Positions 45,695-59,096 of a DNA stretch of 64,000 bases are shown piece by piece (position 1 is the stretch's first letter; each line of letters starts with the position of its first letter). The stretch is from Nemania diffusa. Taxonomy: Eukaryota > Ascomycota > Sordariomycetes > Xylariales > Xylariaceae. Position numbers and translations under genes: made by a program. The notes under the pieces are model-generated. The model made no database searches. It had not been told where the DNA came from and saw only the letters and a list, made by a program, of their open reading frames with translations. The stretch is from positions 2,294,001 through 2,358,000 of the forward strand of contig JBBPUQ010000009.1 of assembly GCA_038501195.1 (NCBI GenBank), written 5' to 3'.

Positions 45695-48600
45695 GTTGCC
45701 GACGAGCCCTTCATAGGCGAGTCAATTCTGAAAGCACCCAGTAATACTACGTTCGCAGCTCGATACCGGTTACTTCAACCGCTCCAAGCAGAAGCGGATA
45801 ATTTGTCCGACCGTGAGGGGAAGAGGGCCAACAGGTGCACCTCAGGTAAGCAATAGATCATGCTATACCCTATAGTGATCGTGAAGTCCCCCCACAAAGA
45901 ATATTAACGTGCGACACGCCGTTCAAAACACCTATCTACTCCTAGGCTTTCATATGGGAAGCGGTAGAGCAGCGGTTTCTTCGAAACTGGGCAGAAAGTT
46001 GCAGCGCCTGAATTATTGGACTAAGTGGTCGTAGATTAATTGGCTTGTAAGCGAAGAGGGATCCGCGTAAACGTGTCGGAAACCGATGAGGGTTCAGGGA
46101 GGGCGGCACGGCGCAGTATCACTATCGCAGGAATCGAAAGGAATGCCAATGGGCCTGATTTCAGCCGATACTTGTTGAAAAGCAGAACTAGAAACCACTG
46201 AGCCATTGTTAGTCACTATGCGCTTATAGCAGTGAGGGCCGTGATGGTACAAAGACCAATACGCTGTACAATAAAGAAGACACTTACGACAAGACAACAG
46301 GTCAGAAAGCTGTTATATTTCCTCACCCGCTCCCGAGGCTAAGAAGAAAGATACTAGACAAAATGCAAGTTGCTGGTCGCAAAAGGTGCTGGTCTGGTAC
46401 AACAGTTGATGGGAGATTTCCGCAAGCACACGACACGACACGGTAGGGTTTCTTTCCGGGGTCTGAATTGGGGATCCTAATGGGAGGCGATCAATTTCAA
46501 GTCAGATCGTACCAGGCTTCGAGGTCAACCCGTAACAGAGACCGTGTGCTCTGTTCTGTACAAACGGTAGTAATAGTAATACCATACGACGAGACAGCCG
46601 GAGAGAACCGACATAGGGCAACGGAGGTGTATGTAGTTGAACTACAGATGTATCCCCTCCCCAGAGAGAAGACAAAAAATGGGGTTGGTTTAAAAATATA
46701 GTAAGAGTGAGATTTCACTTTTCTTTCTTTGGAGGTTATGCGGCTTGTCGCATGCACATCAGCGGTGCGGGAGGCAGGGCAGAGCAAACAGGGGGGTTGA
46801 TTGAGCGGGTGCGGCGGCCCTTGTACGACAACCCAGCTTCTTAGAGAACCATGTACATGTACTCTATACTCTGTACCGCGAGGCAGGTGCACGGTAGCTG
46901 GTTAATGGTGTTACTCTGTACTGTAGATTAGGTGTGTATGAGACGGGTTCAAGATCTTCATGGGGAGAAGAGAGAAAGCAAGAATGATCATGATCATGAT
47001 AATAATACATACATAGGTACTCCCACACCTGCTCCGACTTCGTACTGTACGTAAGTATACCGTAGCACAGGTAGAAGATACCTTAGGTAGATAAGTATCT
47101 GTAATCAAGGCCCCCTACAGAGCACCTAATGCTTGAATTGGCTGGTCGGAGTTGTCAGGATGGGACTTGCTCTGAGCTAAATGTGTCTGAGACAAGCGCT
47201 GCTGAGCTGATGTAGGTACCGCATCATGGGTGCTACCCCTAATGCTTACCTCTGCGACGATCTATAGTGGATTAGAATTACGTACTTTAGATATAGTATG
47301 TAGGTACCTCTTACATATACAGTACTTTAGCCTACTGAGATACTGTACACAATACATATCATTTGTACGAATATCCCTACTATAGGTAATTGAGACTTAC
47401 ACGTACAAGTAAACGCTGCGGGGCGTGGCAGACACGTACCTACCTTAGATACTCTATAATATGCTAGGTACATATCTATATTATTTAGCTTCCTCCGACT
47501 TATGATTACCGCCTATGCTCCTTTTCCTCAAGGGGTAATGGGTCTAACCCGCCTAGCAGGGTTCGTTTCATCGGCACTGAGCTAACAATACTCTACGTGG
47601 GGAGCACGGAGCTTCAGCACGGAGCGCAAGAGGGCTCGACGGTACCACATTAATCCCGTCTGGCTTGCACGTGTGCTGGGAACAGAGGTTAAAAGTCGGG
47701 AATGAGTCTAAACTACAGGAGCTCAGGCCACACTTCAAAGGTATAGGTATGTAAGTGGTCCCTGGTAATTGTCTACGTAGTAGATAGCATCCGTAAGAAC
47801 ACTGAGAATAAGTTGGAGAGCACATGGTCGCCACACAATAGCTTGGCATTTGAGAGAAATGGCTGATCGGAGTCTCAAAGATTAAATTCTTACACAGTAT
47901 ACAATCACAAACCCTCCAGCTGCATTCTGTAGCGTGCCTTATACTCGACGTCACTATGGTGTGTCGCTGACGTATAAGACGTATGTGCAATACCTCGGCT
48001 GAAATCATACCTAACATACATATATATACATAAGGTGCCGAAGGTATTATGCTTTTTATTATTAGATAACTCCAGTGTACGCATGCGCAAGTGTTACATA
48101 ATGACCAGCTGAGCGAGCAAGTAAGCCCTACTTATAACACCTGCAACGTTAGTTTAAATTCGGCTCGATGTGACAATAGGGATGATTGCTACCAGGTAGG
48201 AGGTCCTAGTAAATGAGGATACAGTAGGCTACAGCTGAACCAGCACTGCAGACCACAACATGGTAACACGACATAATATATTACCTACGTGGTACGTAGT
48301 TGGTATGTAGATTAAGTAGGTTATGTATCTAGGTAAGTTCTACTCTTTATCTGCGGTCAACAAGTGAATTCCAAGTAGGATACCTACATATGTAGTGCAT
48401 ATGATCTCTCGGCATGGATGGGCTAAGGATATTTCATAATCAAACGCAAATTGTAGATAGGTATCGTCATTCTACCAGGTTAGGTACCGTTCACTAATTC
48501 ATAGAAAGTAAAGCGGGTACAGATTGTAGGTGTGAAAGTGGAATCAAGCGAGTAAAAGGTACTCCACAGTTGAAGGATTTGAGCGGGGAGAACTTGTATA

Positions 48601-50573
48601 AGCTTAAAAAGGTTAGATATCTAATGTACAAGTTACGTTGTTCTATTCTTAGGGATTAACAAGCACCAGCTTGCAGGATTAGGTAGTTGCTGAACATAAA
48701 AGCCATAGGTACCTACAGTAAATATTAATTAACCAATTTACGCTATACCCATGATTTCCGCATAGATAATTGCTGTCTAGCATCAGATAACAACCTTTAT
48801 TAGATAGAGGTAGTAGATTAGAGTTGTGCTCTCGCATTTAACACAGTCTTGTATTGGAGGCTGCTAGCTAGGTACCTACGTTATGTAACCTCTTACGTGA
48901 CGGGTATATTGACGCTGATATTCAATACCTACATAATAAGAAGCCACGTGGAATGCTAATGATGCCGACTACGGCACTCGGGTTCTGGCCAACCACAACC
49001 TCGCTGATCAGTCATTGGGAGCAGGAAAGAGGGAAAAAAGAATACAAAAGGGTAAGTTGAAGAAGGATAGTCAAACCCCGAAAACTACCTAGGTAGACTA
49101 GACTGCACGCATAGAGAGTATTTGCCTTTAAACTACCTAGGGTACCTAAGGTATCGACCTACTCTCGACTAAGTATGTATGTAGATAGGTTCTTTTTTCA
49201 GATGCAATAGGTACACTATCGCAATGTACCGTACGCATAGGTACATTACGGGCACTTCCTCATTTAATGTTTCAAGGCGGCTAAACCCCCTGTACATTCA
49301 TCACAGTTTCAAGATTCGAGAAGATTTCTACAGTACCCCACCATCGGCGCTCCAAATTTGGTGCACTGCCGTCTACCCGGTTTCTGAACTCCCGGCGTGC
49401 CCGACCCATTGCAAGGGAAGGATCCGAGGTTCTAATAGGTAAGTCGTCGTCCATGAAAAAAATAAGAAATCGACTCATTCTATATGTACATACTACAGTG
49501 CATCTAACCTATTTTTCTTGTAGACTCATTTAACCGCGATAATTATGCAATACACAGCATGATATATGCAAATACAGGCCCTACCTAATGTAGGTACTAC
49601 TCAAAGCTACTGTAGGGTGAGAAGATACCCTGTTGGGAAATGGGTAAAGGCGCCTTTCACGTCGATCATCGCAAGTGAAGACGGACTAAACGCTGTATCT
49701 GCCGTCTGGAGTACAGATGCCGGGATTCTAGATTCTCTCTCTGACTCCATCTCCCCTGCGTCTCTAGTCGATCTCGTGTTTGGGGGCCTTGTTGCAGTTG
49801 GGTTGGCATGTACCTACTCGTTGATATCGGACGGTGAAGCTAAAATGGGAAGGTGGCGTACTGGTGTAATTGGACTACCTACACAAATATGTGATCTCAT
49901 GGTAGAGGTATCTCATAGCCAGGGAGAAGGGTACGAATCAACTGAATAGATCTTATCAAGCGTTGGCTTACGACCCTTGAGGCAATCGTTTTCGGTGCCG
50001 CTTGTACGAGCGTGGCTTGAACGAGAAGGAAGTACTCGCGAGAGGGGTTCTGATTAGTAAGTGGCGAGGGCCTGATCTTCCTAGCAGCTCATCTACTTCT
50101 ATCGCATTTCAATATTTTTGAATTGACAGGCGCCAATCAACCTATATCTAACAAAGTCAAAAAACCGATAGGCCTACGATGTTGAGCTCAATGATGATTG
50201 TGATTTATACTATATTTTAGAAAAGAAGTGGTGTGCTCTGTAGGTGGTATATATGAGTACCTACCCCGGGAAAAACGGAACCGGAGTCGTACCTAGCCAC
50301 CGGAGCCATCGGGGTTAAGGCCAGACAGAATCCCGTTCATTGTTCTAGCGATTTCCTCCGCCGTAGTGCATGGGCCACCTTTCTAGATTACATCAGCCAC
50401 TACCTACCTAGCGTTAGCCTAGCCTCGCCATTCGTCATTCCATTGACTCGGAGAGAGAAACCTACCTACAGAATCTCCATCTCAATCACGCACGAGTCTG
50501 CGTAGAGCACATCTGATTTAACTCTCACTCTTCTTCTTCAACATACGATTATCGCCCAACCTCAACACAAGCA
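45695..50573. other. 4.9-kb gene-poor region
   Basis: No recognisable coding region. TA-rich with many GTACCTA/TAGGTAC elements (for example 47290-47310, 48300-48340, 48870-48880, 49085-49096). A 127-codon plus-strand ATG ORF at 49566-49949 has no identifiable domain and may be chance. The last 200 bp form a CT-rich 5' leader for the next gene. Confidence 0.5.
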
Positions 50574-51673
50574 ATGTCGTTCACAATCACTGTCCGTCAA
50601 GGGCCCGCGCGTCTTGCGACGAGACTACCCCAAGTTGCTAGATCCTCATTTCGCATCTCGGCTCCCATCCGAGCATTCCACAAGCCTGCCGCCAAGCCTT
50701 CCACGTTCTTCACATCCAAAGCCACGATCGCTTCCTCAACTCTGCGAGCTACACCCAAAAATGCATTCGCACAGTCAAGGGCGTACAATCAGCAGTCTTC
50801 TTCTCAGACTGCGGACCAGGGCTCGCTCGCTCGGAGACTCCTAACAGGTGGCGCTATCTTTGGTGGCACAGTAGTCGCAATTAACCTCGTCTTCAACCGC
50901 GAAACTCGAGAAGATGGTGGCATGCCTGCCTTCGAGAGATCATACTTGAACTCGACATTTTTGCACACCGGCTTGGGTATTGGTATCATCGGCCTGACTG
51001 CGCGACAGATGATTTATAGTGGCTTCGTTTACCGATTAATGGTGACAAGTCCCTGGGCCGTGGCTATCGGTGGCCTGGCTCTCAGCTTCGGTACCATGAT
51101 AGGGACAAGAATGGTCGATCCGGATAAGTAAGCTTATCTCTATTCCCTTGCTCACTATGCCACCAGACTAATCTCATTTATATTAGTTATGTTCCGAAGT
51201 ATGCCCTCTGGACCGCCTTCAACGCCACCCAAGCCGCCTTCGTTGCACCTTTACTCGCCTTTGTTCCTGGTGCGCTCATTGCCCGCGCCGGTCTTTACAC
51301 CGCTGCGATGATGGGATCCATCTCCTTCGTGGGTGCCACTGCTAAACAAGAGAAGTACATGTATATCGGAGGTCCTCTGTTGGCGGGTGCTGCCATAGTT
51401 CTTGTCTCTGGATTTGCCCCTCTAATCCTCCCCGTAACCGCCGTCCGTACTCTAGCCCTCACGGAGAACCTTTGGTTGTACGGTGGCCTTGCCGTTTTTG
51501 GCGGTTTCACTCTCTACGACGTCCAAAAGATTCTATATCACGCTCGGATGGCTGAGCAAGGCCTCATCAAGAAGGACCCCGTCAACGAAAGCATTTCCCT
51601 AGAGCTTGACTTCCTCAACATCTTCATTCGGATGGTGCAGATTTTGATGCTGCAGCAAAGCCGCCGGAAGTAA
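50574..51673 (+). CDS. Mitochondrial Bax-inhibitor-1 family protein (GHITM/MICS1-like)
   Basis: A 346-residue protein from exons 50574-51127 and 51187-51673 (GTAAGC donor, frame kept through an Asn codon). The first 75 residues are Arg/Ser/Ala-rich without acidic residues, a mitochondrial presequence. The remainder has about seven or eight hydrophobic segments: RLLTGGAIFGGTVVAINLVF, the TFLHTGLGIGIIGLTARQM helix, PWAVAIGGLALSFGTMIGT, FVAPLLAFVPGALIARAGL, then the BI-1 C-terminal WLYGGLAVFGGFTLYDVQKILYHA with the conserved acidic residue, and SLELDFLNIFIRMVQILM. This layout matches GHITM (MICS1), an inner-membrane protein important for cristae organisation and ion exchange. The C-terminal QSRRK tail is short. 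It is convergent with the MsrA gene. Confidence 0.92.
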
Positions 51674-52386
51674 AGAGATCGATAACGCGAAGGAGGATAG
51701 GGTGGCATCGAATAGTTTGGCAATGCAACTGAGCAATCTCTCATTATTCACAGGCTCTAAAAATCCCTCTCTTATAGAGATAATAACAAACTTGTCCGCC
51801 TAAATAATATTGCTGGGCCCTCTGTACTAGTATAGGACTATATTCGCGGAACAGAAAAAAACCACAGAAAAAAAATGAAATCAATACATCATACATTACT
51901 TGCTCAGAAGAAGCGAAAGAGTGAGGTTCAACTCGAGTCCCTATCCCAATAAATACCTTGAAATGGGGTTTAACATTTAGGGTAAGTCCTACGAAGTCAA
52001 ATATATCATATATATCAGGTTAAGCTAAGGTTTGGTAGCGATAAGCAGTATATTTTACGCTCCTCTATTTAGATCGCAGAATGTTTGTATTAACGTGACT
52101 CGCCTTATAGCTTTCAAGATTCATATTTAGCCCAAGCAATTTATGTTTGTTCGACATTACACCAAGATACTCGCTGTTCGTAGTGCTCTTCTAAGTCAAT
52201 CTGTACCAGCCAATGTACCCAACAATGAGAGCACTAAATAGTCCCCAGTCACGTAAAAAGGCACGCGTATCCTTAGACATACGCCCTACAGTTTTCCAAG
52301 GCCATACCATCCTTCTCTTCTCCGCATGATTCGATTTTCGTCAGAAAAGCATTCCCGTTCTTCCACTCATACTGTCAAGTTCATAC
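51674..52386. other. Intergenic, convergent 3' ends
   Basis: 713 bp of AT-rich DNA between the BI-1 family gene (+) and msrA (-). Nothing recognised. Confidence 0.5.
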
Positions 52387-53237
52387 TCACTTCTGCTCCA
52401 GGTCCTCAAATGGCCGCAGGAAATGGCTGGGGCACTCATAACCCCAGGGGTTCTTGTTGAGATACATCTGGTGATAATCCTCAGCGTCCCACCAAGCACC
52501 CGCGGGGACAACCTCGGTCACGATCCTGCCCTTGTACCACTGGTCGTTGGCCTGCTTTGTGACCTCTTTAGCAATCTTCTCCTGCTCCTCATTGTGGAAG
52601 TAAATGCCACTACGGTAGTTGTTTCCAGTGTCTGGGCCTTGTCTGTTGATCGTTGTCGGGTCGTGCATCCGGTAGAAGAATTCAAGAAGCTGGCGGTATG
52701 TGATCCGGGCAGGGTCATAGTAGATCAGTAACGCCTCATTATCTGGCGGATTTGGTTAGCCCTGGTGAACCATTCGAACATGATAATACAAGCATAAAGC
52801 TAGACCGCGACAGCCTTGTAAAAAAATAAATGCATTAGTAACTCACGTCCCGTCTTCCCTGAGCACACCTGCTTGTAACCGGGGTTCGTGGTGTCACCAC
52901 CGGTGTACCCCACGCGGGCGTCGTACAGGCCCTTGTCGCCGAAGTGCTTGCGATACAAGTGCTCGACGCCCCAGAAGCAGCCAGCACCGACGGTGGCCTT
53001 CTCGGCGCCCTCAGGAATCGCGACGCGCGCAGATCCGCCGCCACTGCCGGTGATGCCCATTGCGGTTGACATTGGACGGAAGAGGCGCTGGATGAACGAG
53101 GGCATAGCAAATGCCATTAGGAGGAATGCGAAGACGAGGGCGTAAAGTGCCGTGGTTAGAGAAATGCCGTTATCGCTGTTGGTCGTAGATCTGGAGACGG
53201 GTTTTTTCCTCGACGCCGGGGATGTCGCTGTTGACAT
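52387..53237 (-). CDS. msrA: Peptide methionine-S-sulfoxide reductase, membrane-anchored
   Basis: MsrA reduces methionine-S-sulfoxide in proteins, using a catalytic Cys recycled by thioredoxin. Exons 53237-52847 and 52742-52387 give 248 residues; the GTGAGT donor splits the His codon of the TGH(N/A)E motif. The active site is GAGCFWG with Cys87. Other blocks are [36 protein letters not shown] and [10 protein letters not shown]. Unlike most MsrA proteins it has an N-terminal extension with a membrane segment at about 28-46 ([19 protein letters not shown]), so it may be bound to a membrane, with unknown topology. The frame is open upstream to an ATG at 53426, but that stretch is CT-rich leader-like DNA, so I prefer the Met at 53237. 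Start choice is uncertain; the enzyme call is firm. Confidence 0.92.
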
Positions 53238-53820
53238 ATAAGACCCTAATAGCCTTGTGGTGGATACGTGGGCGATGCGCTGGATGTAATTTTCTTGGGA
53301 GGAAATGATCGGATGGCGAAAAAGAAGAGGAAACGGAGATATATAGAGGGAATAAATGGTAGGTAAGTCGTCGACGCTGCGCCGCCACCACTCGAGATGG
53401 CTGACAGTTTCAACTGTACATGACAAATCTCAGAGCACTCAATTTGGATGGTACTGCTTCCTCGCCCCGCGAAAGCTTAGCTACTGTGCCCCGCCAATTG
53501 CTCGAGCACGTCACCGTGAAACAAAGATTCCATAATTTCTCCAAGCTGATTCCAAATCGGCCGGCACTACAGAGTAGATAGGTGGGTACCTACCTCTATA
53601 TAGTAAGTGCCAATACCTTAGCAGCTACAGTGCTTAGGCAGGTACGGTACCTCCCACCTCAGCTTATCTTATCTTATCTTGTCTTATCAAGCTCAGCCTT
53701 ACGCACATCTTTTGTCCCCCACGTTGGAACTCTCAGACACACGGCTGAGCTACCTACGCCATCAGCCTTACTACAGCCTACGATTACACCCACAACAATT
53801 GAATACCAATAACCACAAAG
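53238..53820. other. Divergent promoter region of msrA (-) and the eL33 gene (+)
   Basis: Contains leader DNA of msrA, a GGTACCTACCT element near 53584 and a CTTATCTTATCTTATCTTGTC tract near 53663-53687, then the CT/CA-rich leader of the ribosomal protein gene. Confidence 0.5.
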
Positions 53821-54568
53821 ATGCCATCCGAAGCTGGCCACAGACGTAAGTTCGCTCTCTTATTATCCCAATCTGCGTATGTTTACTAATACCCTCTAAA
53901 GTCTACGTCAAGTTAGTACATCCTGTGCACACGAGTCTTCCCTACCCGCAATATCGCAGCGAGTTCCGAATACAGTATCGAGCCATGGAGTATCACTGAC
54001 AGGGGACTTACGAGTAGAGCCCGACACCTCGGGTACAGGCGCAATAAACATTCTACTCACCCTAACCGGAGTCTGGTAAAGATCGAGGGTGTGGATAATA
54101 CCGAGGCCGCCAAGTATGTCTATCATGCTTACATTTATATCCGCTCCCTTAGCGACTGGCCTGTTGACATTCGCAGCTTCTATCTTGGCAAGAAAATTGC
54201 TTTCATCCAGAAGGCACCAAAAGAGATTAGTATGTTACCCTTTTTCGAAGTCTTTGGATAACTCAGGTTTAGTACTATACTAACTACTCGTTTGTAGGAG
54301 GCACTCAGACGCGCGTGGTAGGCAGTGCCCTGATCAATTCGTACCCAGCCATACCGAGATACTAACTGAGACGTTTTTTAAAGATATGGGGCAAGGTCGT
54401 TCGGTCTCACGGTATGATCTCGCCCAACCTTCGAGATTAGTTAGTCATGTTACTAACCTTCCGGATTTAGGCAACTCGGGTGCTGTGCAGGCTCGCTTCT
54501 CGGTCCCTCTCCCAACGAAGTCGTTTGGCGCTAGCCTCAGGGTGCTACTGTATCCCTCGTCGATCTAA
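53821..54568 (+). CDS. RPL33: 60S ribosomal protein eL33 (L35Ae family), seven exons
   Basis: Reconstructed from seven exons: 53821-53845, 53902-53911, 54018-54113, 54177-54229, 54298-54317, 54384-54411 and 54471-54568, giving 330 nt and 109 residues, the family's usual size. No single ORF shows it. Family blocks are [62 protein letters not shown] and [19 protein letters not shown] at the C-terminus. All donors start with GT and all acceptors end with AG. Exon 2 is 10 nt. An alternative acceptor at 54001-54002 would keep frame and insert five residues after YVKG. Several positions differ from what I know as near-invariant (YVKA for YVKG, IQKAP for VYRAQ, VRSHG for TRPHG), so this may be a diverged paralogue. 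It would sit on the large ribosomal subunit surface. Confidence 0.85.
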
Positions 54569-57500
54569 TCGCAGAAAAAGGCTGCGTCCAGCAGGAGAAA
54601 TTCGACGAAGACGGCGCTGGTAAATTGAGAGAGGTTGATCGGACCAATTGGGCGTTATACCCCAACCACCGACCTCGCAACCCAATAGTCTACAATGCGC
54701 GAAATGAGGCCTCAAGGCTTCCGCAGGCGAAACAAATCTTCGGGACTGCTTGCATGCCTTGATCTTACAACATAGTATCAAGATCGAGAGCTTCTCAGTA
54801 CCGGCAAATGAGTTCGGCCCGTGGCAGGTGATGTGCGTACCAGATACCAAATAAACAGAGCAGTTACCTACATGTAGAAAATACTTTCGTTCATGCCGTT
54901 AAATGGGCGGGCTAAGAACAATGTCGATATTAAAGTCTAACAGTAATCACTACACTCGTCGTGCCTCGTGTCCATATACTTTTAGTCTATAACCTGGTCT
55001 TAGCAACGTTCGAACATGATCAATTTGTGCACATTGTGCCGAAAATCTTCTAGCTAAAGTATGGGCTATGATAGACGGGTTTACAAGTTGGATTCTCGAT
55101 TCTTCCATCGGCAACTTACTCAGAGTTTATCACGTGTGCACTCCTTTGTGCAGTGCTGTGGCTCCTATGCGGGATCCGGCGGGCCGGTCCTCTCTTGCAA
55201 CTCTACGATGAAATCAATGCATGCTTCCCTGTTTCCCCATCATATTTGATGTAACGTGCCATGATCTATAATGTGGAAACTTTTGGCGAGATACATATAA
55301 CTGGTATCTGTATAGGGGTAGGAATCGGCCGGATGCTACAGTGGCCTTCAACATGCAGTTGACCTCCTGCCTGTCCAGAATAACAGGGCTTAGAAGAAAA
55401 AACCGGGAAACTGAAGTTCCATTTGGAGATCACGATGTAACTTGAAATTATGCACGTTGTCCCTCGGGTTCGCTAGCATTCGTATCTACCAACGTGTCTT
55501 CAGCCATTCACCTCTTAATCAGAAACCAAGTGAGGCCCAAAAATGCGGAATAGGATGCGGGATACCAAATATGAGCTTAACTCCTCGTCTCCGTAGCCAA
55601 TTTGGACTCTTAAAGGTAGCTAGTAGATATTGTACTCCTCCCTTCCATATTAGTCTCAAAGTCACAGTTGACTCACAACAGCTCAAGAATAACGCTCGCT
55701 TTCATAACCTAGTCACAGCTTGCTCGGCCATAATAGCAACCCTAGTTAATTAGTTTATATTAGGTATCATTTCATTGTCAGTGGATGTAACAAAAAAGCC
55801 TGCTGTGCATATTGTAAACCAGGGTCTATTAAACAGAAGTGTTGAATTCTCGCCGTATAGAACTTGTGCCAGACCCTCTTCCTAGACCCTTAGTATCACT
55901 ATTAATCTTGTAGGTATGTCTTGAGCACCCGTACTACGCGGAATGCTAACTACTTATACCGAGGTAGGTCGTGAGTAGGGACCGTGACAACTTAATATCG
56001 ACGGGATCCAATGAGCTATTCATGCTCTTAATCTTAAGGACGTACTCGAAGTTTGATATATAAGTACCAAAAGCATCAGAGGTAAGTGTTACATTGGTAG
56101 CTGCTAATAATATGGCGTAGTATAGACCCGAATCGCCTTTGTTATCAACATGAAACTGTATACTGCAAGCGCAAATACCCTAGACTAGAGTATTTTGACA
56201 CTTCCGGGTTGGTGGTAACAGCATTTATGTTCTAATTTCAGTTAGGTATAATAAGTTTCTCTCACTACAGGCCAAGTTTTGTGAACTTTCCGTTATCAGG
56301 TAGGCCGACTGGGGAGGTACAGGTGTAGCACGACGCCCTGACTCCGTCTGGACAGTATCTAGAACATAATACCTAAAGGACTGATACTTTGCTAAGGTAC
56401 TAGATAGAGGAGGCTATAGTTTATATAAAAACGCTGATATACTTGCTTCACGGTGGCGGTCCTCATCTCGAGCATCACCTACCCTCACTCGTATTAGTTT
56501 CAGGTAGTTGTAGGAACGCAGCGATCAGTTTTAGAATGTTGAAATTTAAGGGGTGCTAGGCTCTCAAAACCGAATAACTACCACTATGATCTTATGAACA
56601 CCTTCCTATCGTGATTATTCTGTTTATTTTCGGCGTTATGTACTTGTGGACAGGTTATAGAATATATATCTCACCTCACAGCGATCCTACGAAGAAGACT
56701 TCGCACTTTCATCGGCAATCTAAGTATCAGTGCCTCTATATTCCCGATATATGAGTAGAGATCAATAATGTACAATACGAAGATGGTTTAAGCGTCTCGA
56801 AGCGGCAGCGAAACATGGCCCCTGATTACTGAGAATATCATAGTCTGAGGAACCGCTCACGGAAATCGCTGCCTTGTTAGTGAGATTACGAAACAAAACA
56901 TGATTTCAACATGTTGCGGCTCGTTCTAGCTTGCAAATAAATAAAGTGGAGGGCGACGTAGTGGAAAACTATAGGAATAACGAGTGACCGAAAATGAAGG
57001 TTCGAGGCATCCATCACAAGGCATTTCAGTTCAAAGAGGACAATGATAGAATGTGCAGTGTTGTTTCTCGGAACTGCCGGAACCATGACCTGCCAATATC
57101 ATTCTACCATAATTCGTCGTCCGGTGAATACCATCGACTAGTCGCTTTCTGCTTACTGCATCACACCCCAGGGTCAACCAGAACCGGCACTGTAAATGCA
57201 ATACTGCGATCTTCCGACGGGGTTATAAGGTTGGTATGATTCGTATGTCTAGTCTGCGGACCGGAAGTCGGTTGGTATAGCGGAGGTCGCCGTTCAGCGT
57301 TCGCTCGTATGGTATTGCCTGTCGTCCATAGCGGGAAGTACGGCTGGGCAAACCGTAGTCAATATTTCGATGATAATATTGGCCTTATCAGTATGCCTCC
57401 AAGTTCCAATATAGGGCATTGGGCTTTATAGCTTTCTATAATAAGCCGCGTCAGGACAGATGGATGTTCTATTAATACACACAGGCGCGTTTTAACCGTA

Positions 57501-58905
57501 GGTACCTACCTAGAGGGAGGCAATATAAGGTAGGTAGGTACTATAGTGGTCCAGAAACGGGCACTAAAACAGAAATGAAAGAATAGAGGAAACGGGGCGC
57601 AGACATAGACGTCTAGAATCAGAGGAAATATCCAAATATATAGGTTCGATACCCGTCCAAATGAAACCGCTCGGCCCAGAGCTGTGAAGCGTCGCATGGC
57701 GCGCAAGGTGCCAGTGCAGCGAGCTAGGCCAACGTTCTAGAAGATACAAGGTGACAGGTCACGTAAGGGTCCGATGAGCCAAGAATAGCCGTTGGACAAT
57801 CAAGGTGCCCTGCAGAGACGGCGGCCTAGATGTCGTGTTGCATGTTGCATCCCCCGAAACAAAAATTTCCCGGTAGAAAGCCATTGGACCTTTCATGGGC
57901 TGCAACCTGCAAAGGTGGCTTTGCATGCATCGCCCGCCCCCCCTCAAGAGCCCAGGCTAGCCTATCTGCTCCCTGATGGGACGACCCAGGCCAACGAGAT
58001 CTGGTAGGATGGCGGAGGCGAACCGGGGTAGCTACACGTAATTTGCCCATATTCACCGGGAACGTCATGCGTCGATTTAGATGCAAGATTACGGGCAGGG
58101 AGGTAGGGGTAGCTTGTGGGAGCTGTGGTAGGTAGAGAGCACTTTCATCAGGGTCTTGAGACGTCAGGAAAATCTGTGTGGTGTCTGTATTGATGGGCGT
58201 TGATATCTCTCATCGTCCTCTGTTTTCTTCCAATCAGAAACATAGGCCGCAATGCCGTTAGCCCTTTTCCCGTCCATGCTGCAATTACATAAAACAAAAA
58301 TAGAAGTAGAAAAAAAAAGCCCTAGATAAACAACAAGAATATCGGGGGAAATCCCTCCCCGTCTTCAACGAAGCGAAGAGGTTTTGGTAGGGCTACTATT
58401 ACAAGAAATAACAGTTGGTATTTTCCCTGAACTCCGCCCATGGCATGAAAAAAGAAAACGCTGTGCTGTGCTCCTCGAAACCAGAAATCATAAACTCGTC
58501 ACGAACTCGGCCGTCTTGGCAGTTCTTGGATGTAGCGGGAATGGGGCGGCGTGCTGTGACCTGCACTAGATTTGTAGTTCCTTTACGAGCGACAGCTTTT
58601 TCCGAACAAGTTTTCCGCATTCCTCCTGGGTCCGGGGCCTGCCATTGCGAAGCCCCCTCCAATTCTCATTCATCATCTCTTCATTACGGCGTCGAAGTGA
58701 GTCCTGGCTAGCCAAAGCCGGGGCTCTGAAGCAGTGAATGCACTATTCCGTCGATAGAATGTCCCGCCAACTATGTAGTTGAAACAATATGGGGCATGGT
58801 AGGGTTCCATCAGGCCTACGATCCCCAGCTAGGGAGTAGAAGGAGGGTTCGAGACCGTCCTCCGGTGAGTGTTGTGTAGACCATCGTGACTGGGTTGTTG
58901 TACAT

Positions 58906-59067
58906 CTAGGCCGTTGACTCAGTCCCCATCTGTGGCCGATTCTGCGGATGGCAATACCAACAACTACCGGTGGTATATTCTGTACCGCAGTTTCCACATG
59001 TGTGCATATGCGCCGCGTTGACGGGGCATCTAGAAGCCGCACAAGCTGATGCTGATGACGTTGCCAT
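58906..59067 (-). CDS. Possible zinc-ribbon microprotein (53 aa)
   Basis: A 53-codon ATG ORF whose product has six Cys, including CGNC and CWYC pairs (Cys24, 27, 36, 39; C-x2-C-x8-C-x2-C), the geometry of a small zinc ribbon, preceded by CPVNAAHMHTC. The codon stretch immediately upstream is a CA-repeat leader (the GT microsatellite on the plus strand). I recognise no family. Support is only the metal-site-like spacing; chance in a GC-richer patch is a real alternative. Confidence 0.3.
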   Translation of the reverse strand: MATSSASACAASRCPVNAAHMHTCGNCGTEYTTGSCWYCHPQNRPQMGTESTA

Positions 59068-59096
59068 TGGGACGAGTTGATGTGACTTTGATGTTG

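Noticed and set aside
49566..49949. 127-codon ORF in gene-poor DNA
   Set aside because: No domain, no neighbour context and no splice-extended continuation recognised; may be chance.
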